Source of the DNA: Carposina sasakii
Lineage: Eukaryota > Arthropoda > Insecta > Lepidoptera > Carposinidae
DNA: 64,000 bases
Direction of reading: 5' to 3'
Assembly: GCA_014607495.2 (NCBI GenBank)
Contig: CP053161.1
Coordinates: 2,790,001 to 2,854,000, forward strand
Position numbers and translations under genes: made by a program. Below the pieces are notes generated by a model. That model made no database searches, was not told the origin of the DNA, and saw only the letters and a program-made list of their open reading frames with translations. This document shows positions 33,801 through 45,800 of this stretch, piece by piece; within the stretch, counting starts at the first letter, position 1; each line of letters begins with the position of its first letter.

Positions 33801-36800
33801 CGAAATTTTCACTTACATAGCCACAGAAATCTTGTTGACAAAACTTCGTGCTTGAATATAGGTAAATACGAGTATACCTATTTGTCAAACTAAATATTTT
33901 CACGCAAAAAAAAATAATATACTTCTGTTATACCAGTTATAATGGAAAGTTATTTGGAAGGATGTAAGTAAAGTATAGACTAAATAATTATTTTTGTTCT
34001 CTTTGGGGGTCAGGTATCTTGTTGTTGGTTGTTTCATTTTACAATTTTACTTGTAATAATAATGTCTATAGCTAGAAGGATGGACAGCACCAAAAACATA
34101 ATTGACTGTCTTTGCGGACAAATGTGACTGTCTGCCACCGGAGTTTGGTACCTGAATGTTACCTAACTGCACAAATTCTGTCAAGCCTCTACGGGGATAA
34201 TAGGCATGACTACAACTCTATTATCTATACAGGGTATAACAGATGGGGTATGTTAAGCGAAACTCTATGGAAATAGGCCACTTAGAGGATTTATATTCCC
34301 GAAATTTGTGACTCGGAAATCACATGTTAGTCAGATCCTATGGAGAATTCCTAAATAATTTAATATCTAACTTTATAATATTCTTACAATCATACCTAAA
34401 CATATTTTGGGGAAGCAACTAGGCTGAATAAAAATAAAAACGGAGCACAACCCCTCGTCTTTGTTATAAAGGATGTTTATTTAACATCACACAAGTTTGA
34501 ACACCATTACCATTATATTCGACGAATAAGTGGACATCAAAAATGTTGTTTTTCCATTTTGCCAGTACTAAAAATAGAATAAAATTACTACCGTAAATAA
34601 ACCTAAGATATTTCATACTCACCAAGACTCACAAAGATGATTTTCAAAAAAAAAGTTGCCCTCAAAAAATGTTCAAATAACTAATCAACCCTAATGGAGA
34701 GTCACAAGTGATCCAGCAATATGTCTCACAATAACCAATAAGCCCATTTAATTAGTCACAGGATCGCCTGATACAATTGGTGCGGAGAGCAAAGATTACT
34801 GATAATCAATTTATATTTTTTAATTAGACGTGTTTTTCAACAGCACAGCGTAGCAACTCATCTGTGAAAAAAATATTGTAGTCTATGTAAAAGCATTGTA
34901 GCGATCATCTTTACCCAGGAAAATTTGATGGGGCAAGATGAGAATATAAATATTTCAAACTTACCCCATTTTCGAATGTCATAGAAAAAGACAGTGGCTC
35001 TCAATCTCTTTCTGTTGATGAATATTCATCGATATTCAATTAATTGGTCTCTTTATAGAAATGACATGAGACGGTATGTATAACTATTTGAACGGTATGT
35101 TTTATATAAAAAATATAAAACATACACAGCCAACATAACACAGAGAGAAAATTCAAAAAGACTTAACCATAATTTCAGTGACTCTTCAATATCTCTTCAT
35201 ATTCTCCAATGGTTTATATCTCTGAAATGTGACACTTTAGAAGATTTTTAAAACTTTTTAGGTAAGTATCTAATATTTGTATGAGAACTTACAACTTACG
35301 GAAAAATTTTATTCCTAACTATAGTTTTTTTGTAACCGATGATGTGAAAAGTTTGAGAGCGAGCCGCTGCCCTTATTCTCAGAAAGCGGGGTAAGAGTGA
35401 AATACTTTTTTTTGTTAATTTAGATTATCTTCTTTATTTAATGTAAAGGCAATTTTATTTAGTTTTCTGTTCAAACTTATTTAAAGCTGGAGGTTACAAA
35501 TCGACAGTATCGAGTAGCATTCATAATAACGATTTTGGATATTATGTTCTTCTTACCCCGCCACCTATTCATCTTACTTTGCCTTACTTTTATGCTTAAC
35601 ATATTTTTGACCATTCATATTACATACATAAAGTAATAGAATAAACAGCATGTTATAGACCGAACGCAAAAGAAATGTTTCCCCTTTATTCCTATCACTT
35701 TTTTTAATCCGAAATAATTGGATTAAATTGTAGGTCGAATACCTACAACACTACCTATCTCATAAAAAGCCATTCCATTTTCCCCCTACTGACCCTATCA
35801 CAATAGTTTGTAGAGTTAGATATAAATATCGCTTTCGATAATCGATGTACGAGTAGTTGTGTAACTTTTTTATACACTTCAGAAAGCTATAAATATTGTG
35901 TTATCTACGAAAGAGTAATAAAATACTTCTCATGTGAACTTTGATGGTATTGTCCATTGTACCAATAATGGCCTTCATATTTTATGTTGTAGATTATCGA
36001 CATCACCCACAACCTTTTTAGGGTTTATAAAAAAAACAATTATTAAGGTATTACATAGATAAAGTATGTATCTAAAGAAAATAATATTTTTGATAGGATT
36101 ATTTTGAAGTGTTACATGAGACTAAAGTGTGGTGATCGAGCAAAACGATTAGAACCATCATACATACATAAAATTACGCCTCTTTACCATAAAATATATA
36201 TGGCGAAGATACGTGATGAGGCGAATTAAATACACACAAAGTCAACCTCTCCTGCCCGTAGTTCACCCTGCCTATTTAGAATGAATCGGTAACATGTCCC
36301 GTTGGATTCATCGTCGCTGGTAGCTATACCTAATTGTTCTTGGTATTTGTCCCAGAAAAGCGGCGGTGGGCTCAATTATAATATCTATGATATTTTGTAT
36401 TATAAGTTCTTATGGGTCGAGTTGGACCAAAATTATAAAGTAGGTAATCATTTCGTTCGTTTCGTGTTTAGTAATAATTTTAGCTACAAAATTGTCAAAA
36501 CTGATCTCAACGCGATTTTATGTCAAAAGGTTATAATGAAGTGTCCGGCCGTAAGATTTCCCCGGCCATGGTAAAGGACCGAGTTGACAGGGTCAAGCCA
36601 CCCTTTGTATTGTACGTATAAGGCTCTACTGGGATTAGGGTTGGGAGCCTTTTGAGAACAGTCGTAATAATAACCTTTTAAGTTTATCTTGAAGATAGGA
36701 AGGTATCTATTTTGTATAAGGAAAGTATATTTTGATTTGATTTTCATCATCACCAACGGTAAATACCTACTTTGAGAGAAACCTGTGTATCGTAAAAATC

Positions 36801-39800
36801 AATCGTTGATCATTAGTTAAGTAAGATCGATCTTTTTTATGACCAATATATTTTTACAAAAGATAATGAATCTCCACATAATTTTAGAAAAATGAGTACT
36901 TTTAATGCCGTACCTATAATTTACTGACTTATCTAGGTACTATTACCAATTTTATAGTCTAGTTTTATTTTACCTTGTCAGCTACCCCCTTTGACTCTTT
37001 ACTTGAAAATGTGCCATCTCTTTTCACTACTACCTTATAGTGTAGGTATATTTAAAAACTAGTGTATGCCCGCGACTCCGTCCGCGTGGACTGCAGAAAA
37101 AACAAAATGTCGAAGTTATCCGGGAAAAAACATTTTCCCGGGATAAAAAGCCTATATGTTAAGTGGGACCTGTCACAATATATTCCTGAAAACTGCATCG
37201 AAATCGGTCCAGCCGTTTTTGAGATTAGCGTGCACAAACATCGATTTGTTACAATTTTATTATACAGGCTGATTTTTGGTCGTCAACGTTCCCGAAAACT
37301 ACGGAATCTCCTCATCATCACGATCATTTTTCTCCATGGAAGCATATCTGGGAAGTGTCTGGTTTCCAAAATATTAGGGTCCAAAGTTGAGTAAATAGAC
37401 TGCGTTTTTCTGCATAAATGCACATTGAAGCGTCTAGCAAGATTTTTTTCACGAGAAATATTAATATCTGTCTATGAAAAAACTAGCATAAACACTGGAC
37501 ACTATGAATTTCGTCCGATCAAGTAATTAATTTTTTTTTTCCAAAAAATTTACATCGTTTCCCAGTGTATATTTTTTGGCATATACTTACTTTATTTGAT
37601 GTATAGAGTACGTACCCTTCGTTACGGGTGACATACAGGGTGTAACAATCACATGTTTATTTTTCCCTATAGTATGGAGAATTTTTAAATATCTCAGGAA
37701 TTTTCATACAATCTTGAAAAATAAACATGTGATTTCAAGTCTCAAATTTTGTGGGTAGGTTCTCTACAGTGGGCTATTTACGTAGCTTTTCGCTTAACAT
37801 ACCCTTTTTGTTACACCCTGTATATAGAAGATAGATAGATGACACTTGTTTTAGTAATCTGTATACATGTCAACGAAAATGTATGTAATCCGTGATTGTA
37901 TACAATTCCTAGGAAATGTATGTACTCGTAATTCCTAAAATTGCATGGATATGTGTGAAATAAATAATTAGACACATTTCCTAGGAAATTTATACATTTC
38001 CTAAATAGCAATCGGAAATGTAAAACATTTAAGATATCATTGAAGGGAGGGTATTGCTTCATCTGATCAGGAGATCGCGCATATTTGTTTATGGTTACCT
38101 GTTTGGGCGGATCCGAATCTGGCAATATAGGTTAGAAGAATGAGGCGGCGGCGGATATTTTACGGTATGATTGTTACCCGATTGACTCAACGAGTGCTTT
38201 AATAAAAAATAACGTGTTTTATACAGAAAGCATTATTTTTATACATTTCCTAATACGATATTGGAATTATATACAATTCCTTGGAAATGTACACATTTCC
38301 CAGGATATTTATGTATTAAATAGTTTTTGAAACTTATACATTTCCTAAAAAGCTTCAGAATTGTATGCTATGCTATTGTAGCTACTCCGCGCATGTTAGA
38401 ACTGTGCGTCGGCAGCTACATACACGTGCGAGCAAGATAACAATATCAACCATCTCCTTCGTACCTATCGTTGCGATCGTTTGTGATTGGTCAATTTAAT
38501 TTATTACTTCTTACACCACCTTAGTTCATAAGTACCTAGCCTATGTTTAAATATAAGCGAAATTACAAATAAATTCATTCCGAAATCAGCAGTCAAGACT
38601 TTGACACTCTACAAACGCCAGTCTCTAAAGTGGTGACCCCGACGAAGAAATACCGAAGAAAAGTCTCTAAAGTGGTGACCCGACGAAGAAATACCGAAGA
38701 AAAAGCCAGAAAATGCTGTCCGACAGCGAAAATCCTTCCGGCTCAAAGCCTGCAGTCCAAGCCACCGCCACCACCGGAGCCGCATCGATGTCACAGGAAA
38801 TCGGAGGAATATCGCTGTCCCTCCGTGTACCTCTATTCTGGCGTGATAAACCTAAGCTATGGTTTATCAGTTTCGAAGCTGCGACGCACGGACTGAAGAG
38901 GAGTCAAGCCCAGTTATCCCAGATGGTCCTCGCACAGTTAGACAAGCAAGACGTCGAACAAATATCAGACCTGCTGTACAACCCCCCGGCGGACAACCAG
39001 TACAACGCACTGAAAGATAGACTTATCTACGAAGAAAGCGAAGGGCGCCAATTTCAAAAACTACTGCAAGAAATAGAACTAGGCGAGCAACGACCCAGTC
39101 AATTACTTCGCCGCATGCGTAACCTGGCACGCGATAAAGTACCTGACTGCACGCTGAGGTTAATGTGGATGAACCATCTTCCGCCACACGTCCGATCTGT
39201 CCTCGTCGTCAGCGATACGATAAACAAGACCGCCGCACTCGATGAACTAGCGCTTCTAGCTGATAAAATGCTAGAACAAAATCAAAAAGTCGCCGCCGTC
39301 GCCACTACGCCATCTACGCTATCTACGCCTACGACCGAACATCGCACCTGCCACGAATCTCAGTTTCTCGTCGAAGAAATAAGAAAACTATGTCTAGAAA
39401 TTGCAGAACTCAAATCATCGCGATACAATTCAAGAGGTCATCCGGCGCATTTCCGACGTTCGCGCTATCGACACAACTCGCGCGGCAGATACAGCGCGCC
39501 ATCTCGCTCTAACTCCCGCGGCCCACGTGACACGCAATCGTCGCCGTATTGTTATTTTCATCGCCGTTTCGGAGCTGACGCTAGAAAATGTACAACGCCA
39601 TGTACTTTCAGACAAGATAACGCAAGCAAGTCGGAAAACTAAGTACTTCGCTAGCTGCGGCGGAATCTAGCGTATCAAGCAAACCCTACCGCCTATTTAT
39701 CAAGGACATGAAATCAACAACTACTAACATTTTTGGTAGACACAGGTGCGAACATAAGCGTCATACCAAAAATAAAAGGAATCACCACGCAGCCATTACC

Positions 39801-42800
39801 ATTCAAACTCTACGCTGCAAACAACACCACTGTTGCTACATACGGAGAGAAAACTATGGAACTCGATTTCAACTTACGAAGACCATATAAATGGAAATTT
39901 ATCGTCGCAGCTGTAAACAAACCTATTCTGGGTGCAGATTTTTTAAATTACCACAATCTAATAGTGGATTTAAAAAACCAGCGACTAGTCGACAACATCA
40001 CTAGCCTCGCAGTCAAAGCACCATCATGCAGTACGAACACACCGACAGTTCGAAGCATCGACCAACAACAATCTTACCACGACATACTAGCTGATTATCC
40101 CGGAACGACACGCCTTTCTGCTATGAAGTTAAATAACAAGCACAACGTACAACATGTCATCGAGACGACCGGCTTACCTCTCTACGCCCGAGCAAGACCA
40201 TTACCTCCGCATAGATACGCCGAGGCGAAGCGAGAATTCGAAAACATGATGCAACAAGGCCTCTGTCGACCAAGCAACAGTCCCTGGGCCAGCCCACTAC
40301 ATGTTGTACCAAAGAAAAATGGAGACCTACGCATTTGTGGAGATTATCGAAGACTCAACGCAGTTACTACGCCAAACCGCTACCCCATACCGCGTCTGCG
40401 TGATTTCACACATCAGCTGTCATCGAAAACCATATTTTCAACTCTCGATCTCAATCGAGCATATCAACAAATACCAGTTGCTGAAAATGACATAGCCAAG
40501 ACGGCCATCATTACACCATTCGGACTATATGAATTCCCACGTATGTGTCCCGGACTACGCAACGCAGGCCAGACTTTTCAGCGATTTATCCACGAAGTAC
40601 TGAGAGGTCTGGATTTTGCCTTCCCATTCATGGATGACGTCATCGTAGCCTCAGAAGACGAAAAACAACACCGACAACATCTACGTCAAGTACTACAACG
40701 TTTCGAAGATTATGGCGTAACAATCAATCCATCGAAATGTGTCTTCGGCCAGCGCGTCGTGAAGTTCTTGGGCTATACAGTATTTGCAAAAGGAATTCAA
40801 CCGCCTGAAGAAAAAGTAACAGCAATCGTCCAGTACCCCAAACCTGCGACCATCGAACAACTTCGTCGTTTCTTGGGCATGATCAACTATTATCGAGAAA
40901 ACATACCAAACGCTGCATCAATTCAAGCTCCGCTCAATGCATATTTACATAATAGTAGAAAAAAGGACAAAACTGAAATAATTTGGACCGAAAAATCAAC
41001 ACAAGCATTCGAAAATTGCAAGAAAAGTATACAAGACGCCGCAATACTCGCGCACCCACATCACTCCGTCCCACTCGCACTCATGTGTGATACTTCTAAC
41101 ACGTGCGCGGGGGCCGTACTTCAACAACGAGTTAACAATGCCTGGCAACCACTTGGATATTTTTCGAAGAAGTTTTCCGATACACAAATGGCATATTGTG
41201 TATATGATCGCGAGCTATTATCAATCTACATGGCGATGAAACACTTCCGCAAGATCTTTGAAGGACGACAATTGGTCATATACACCGACCACAAACCGCT
41301 CACATACGCTTTCACCAAAGTAAATAGCAACAACGAAGTACCTAGAAGAACCCGCCAAATTCTATTCATCGGCGAATTTACAACCGACATACGGCACATA
41401 AGCGGTGTTGATAACGTCGTGGCAGACGCATTGTCTCGAGTCGAGTCAATCGCTTGTCCCACTACTCTCGACTACGAACAACTAGTCGACGCGCAAGACA
41501 ACGATAGCACTATTCAAGAATTAATGAAGCAACAGAATTTGAAAATAAAGAAAGTCACATTACCTACGTCAAGCAAACAAATCTACTGTGAATGTTCAAC
41601 ATCAAGAATACGTCCATACATACCAGAATCACTCCGTTACCAAGCATATAATGCAGTACATGGACTCAGCCATCCTGGTATTAGAACTACTCGCAAGCTC
41701 ATTCAAGAACGTTTCTTCTGGCCTACAATGAATACTGACGTCGGAAAATGGGCAAAAACCTGCATAGCCTGTCAAAAAGCGAAGATTCAACGACATACAA
41801 ACAGCGCGATATCTACGTTCCCGCCGACAACTGAACGTTTCTCACACATACATATCGACATCGTTGGACCACTTCTTACCTCGCCGCAAGAACATCGCTA
41901 CCTTATAACAATGGTAGATCGCACAACAAGATGGCCTGAAGCAATCCCCTCGCAAGATATCTCAGCGGAAACAGTAGCAAAGATATTTTATAATCACTGG
42001 ATTTCACGTTTTGGCTGTCCTGCAACAATTACATCAGATCAAGGAAGACAATTTGAAAGTCAACTGTTCATTGCTCTTACGAAATTACTAGGCGCTGAGA
42101 GAACTCGGACAACACCTTATCACCCGCAAAGCAACGGACTTGTCGAACGCTGGCACCGCTCAATGAAGGCAGCACTGAAGGCACGACTCATATCAAACAA
42201 GTACTGGATCGACGAGTTACCGACGATTATGTTAGGCTTACGCGCTGCACTGCGAACTGACACGCAAGTTAGCGCTGCCGAACTAACCTACGGTCAGAGC
42301 CTGCGATTACCGAGCGATTTCTTCAATGAAAATACAACTACAGAAGCTATGGACTACGACTACGTATCAAGTTTACGTCGCATCATAAACGACCTGAAGC
42401 CTATGCCTGCAAGCTCACATAGCAACAGCCGCACTACATTCGTACATCCGGATCTACAACATTGCGAAAACGTCTTCATACGTGTCGACGCTGTCAGAAA
42501 ACCCCTGCAACCGCCTTACGACGGACCCTATCCTGTTTTGAAGCGAAACGAAAAAGTTTTCACAGTTCAACTACCAGATCGCCAAGCTGCAATATCTATC
42601 GACCGCTTGAAACCTGCATTCACTTTAAATGAAACTGAAGACATCCCGCAACAGAAAGTGACCAGTACCTCGAGTGTGAGTTACATTCGTAAACTGCTTT
42701 AACTTTACTACAACGTTAGACGAGTTAACGAGAAACTGCTAGTAAAGAGTAAGTGTGCGAGTGTGAGTGCCGACTTATGTTTACTTACACGTTCTCGTTT

Positions 42801-45800
42801 AGTCACGGTTTTCGATGGCTGTATGGACATAGTTTTCTTTGGAAAATACTAAAAACATGTTTAAAAAAAAACCTACCTAACTTAAAAAATCAAAACTTTT
42901 GTTACATACATAACCTTAGTGTTTTTTGTTCAAGTCGAAACTATATAGATACGTTATCATGAAAAGAACGAGCTACACTCAATTTGAAATGATGGTGACT
43001 TTTATGGAGGAGTACGTAGGAACCTAAATTAATGGGAGTACTTACCTATATTTAAAACTAAATAAAGAAACCTCTCCAAACCCTCATGCAATGCAAGAGG
43101 AAGAGTCCAGGCTCTGAATAAATGGGAGGAGCTCATGGCACAGGAGGCACAAAAGTTGTAGAAAGATGGAAAAAGGTAAGTGGTAACTCAATAAAGGTTT
43201 ATTTCTTGTTAATTATGGAAAAAGTTCGCTATACCTATTATAATACTTTATTTTGTTTGTGGAAAGGTGTGGAGTGATCTAAAAAACAACACAAAAAGAA
43301 AAGCTGCTCGCTTACATAAAACACTAAGTGGTACTGGTGGTGATCCTGCTAATTTGGCTCGGCTTACTGACATGGAGGAAAGGGTTATGTACAGGCAGCA
43401 ACTGGCTTAGTAGGTGTAATTGAGGCTGGCTTAACACAGGTATTTTGCATAATACATACTTTACATCTTCCATATTTTCTGTGCAAAATGTATCAAACAA
43501 TTAATCCCCTTTTCCTTAGCGCCTCTTTTGTGACACCCCAAGCCCACTTTTTCCCTTTGTTTTATGGGTTTCAGTGGATCTAGCAAAGTACCTACCTACT
43601 TAGTATTTTCTGCATATCACTATTTCAATAAATTATGCCTGAACTAAAGTTTATTTATTATATTAATATATTTAATGATTTCACAGGAGAAAACCACATG
43701 ACAGACGCACCACCCAGTGCTACCCTCAGGGCTCGGAATCTCGCTAATGGACAAAGTCCGAAACGAGATTATCCAGCAGAAGACCAAAGTGAGACATAGT
43801 CTCAAAATGTAGCACACTGAAGTGGCAGTCTGCTACATTTTGAGACAGTGGGCAAGCCACATCTGTCGTAGAACTGATGGATAGTGGACAATGTTTATGT
43901 AAGGGCAAGAACTTCCAATTGTCAATAAAGTGTTTATAAAATTATTAATAAATGGAAAAAATTCCTCACCTTACACTTCATATAATTTAATTACCTACTA
44001 TCTTTAGTTGTTTATAAATACGGGTAGAACTTATAATTAATTCTTATCCTTACTTTTCATGTAAAACTGTATTTAATTTAAGGAATAAAAATTTCACAAA
44101 TATCACAAAATTTTATTTTTGTACAATATAACAAAATAACAAAGTGGAAACATTTTTTTTTATAATCACCCCTATACATATATACTTATATAATCCTCCT
44201 TACTAATTGGTCTTTTACAGCTCTACCTCCGATTAAATCTGTAGTGGCACTTCCTCCAGGCTCTCTATGAATTTCACTTTCACAATCCCCTGAAACAATA
44301 TAAAACTTTATAAGTACCTACCTAAATGTAAATTAATAGGTAAGTTGTTATGTCCATAACAATATCTAAGTACTATTTTTAATATTATATATTTGGGTAC
44401 TTATATTATTTTATTATTGTAAAAATTGAGCTTAGAGTTTAATGTATAAATGTTCCTCTTCCTTAGGGGAGAAATTTGTAAAAATGACTACCGTCGATGC
44501 ATCCAACTACACCTGGCAATCCAAATTGTGTGTAAAATCTAGAATTAAAGTAGGTATTTTGAATAATTATTGGCTCTTTTACTGAAAAGTCCTGAATATT
44601 ACACTTTTACTTACTTGCGACTAACTTGTTGCCGGGGTGAAGGAGTATTTGGGAAATTAATATATTTGTCTAACATACGAGGATGTATGAGTGCTTGGGT
44701 CACTTCCTCTATGTATTCACTGCACATCTTTTGAGATATATTCTGGGCGACTCCTGTAGGCCTCTGATACGACCCATGTGCGAAGAAATATAGTGCAACG
44801 AGTACCTGCATATAAACATAATATTAAGACAATATAAATTCTATGTCAGATAGGTAAGTACTTAATAATCACATCATACCTTATCTCTAGCTTCTTACTT
44901 ATTGTCTTAGATCTCGACAAGAGAATAAATACGTCCTTTGATATTCGATATCTATTTGTTTGGAACTCTTGGTCGGGAAGATCCAGTGGACGACATAAAA
45001 CTCTTTGTTTTAGCCGCAATTTCCTTAAATTATCGCGTTCTTGTTAGGCTTGAGATAGGTAAAGCATCCTCCAAGCAAGAAACAGTCGTTTAGACATTTT
45101 AAAATTCACAAAACCAGTCAACTTTTTATTTTTGCAGCAGCAGCAAAATGGCGTGTAATAGTTTTAAGTAGGTACTTTGGCGTCAAGCGCAATCTTTTCT
45201 AGCCAATCCAAAGAATATACTTACTCTCTAAGCCAATCAGTGACGCGCACGGAACGTATTCACTCAATGTCACTACTCAATTTAGAAGTGAGAGACGTAA
45301 CTATCGCGTCAACCGTAGTTTACCTATCCAACTGTCAAATTAGGTGCTTACACTCGCAACAAGACAGAAAACGCCGTAATTACTCGACTAAAAAAGTTGC
45401 GTTGAGTTAACGGCGTAATGACGTCAAACTCAAACTCGCATGCTAAGTTTTACAATTCGTCCGCTAGGGGCGCTTTTTTAGTTTTCATACAATTTTTACC
45501 AAACGAAGACGCTGTAGTAGAGTTAGAAAAACTCACACTCAAGGCACAGATCAGGACGAGCCGTCAAACTTCCTGTACGCTTCGCTTGAGGGGGAGCCAT
45601 GTAGCTACTCCGCGCATGTTAGAACTGTGCGTCGGCAGCTACATACTCGTACACGTGCGAGCAAGATAACAATATCAACCATCTCCTTCGTACCTATCGT
45701 TGCGATCGTTTGTGATTGGTCAATTTAATTTATTACTTCTTACACCACCTTAGTTCATAAGTACCTAGCCTATGTTTAAATATAAGCGAAATTACAAATA

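Larger units (their letters stand above)
42959..45096. mobile_element. PIF/Harbinger DNA transposon, degraded, nested in the Gypsy element
   Basis: Convergent gene pair typical of PIF/Harbinger: a Myb/SANT-like DNA-binding protein gene on + (42959-43410) and a HARBI1-like transposase on - (45096-44205), both with introns. An RTE scrap lies between them. The ends given are those of the coding remnants; terminal repeats and the 3-bp duplication were not located. Confidence 0.75.

Noticed and set aside
38609..38896. Small ORFs on both strands overlapping the start of Gypsy gag
   Set aside because: Shadows of gag and of the duplicated primer-binding region.
45177..45669. Envelope-like ORFs between pol and the 3' LTR
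   Set aside because: Short, no signal peptide, transmembrane segment or family motif; composition fits untranslated sequence.
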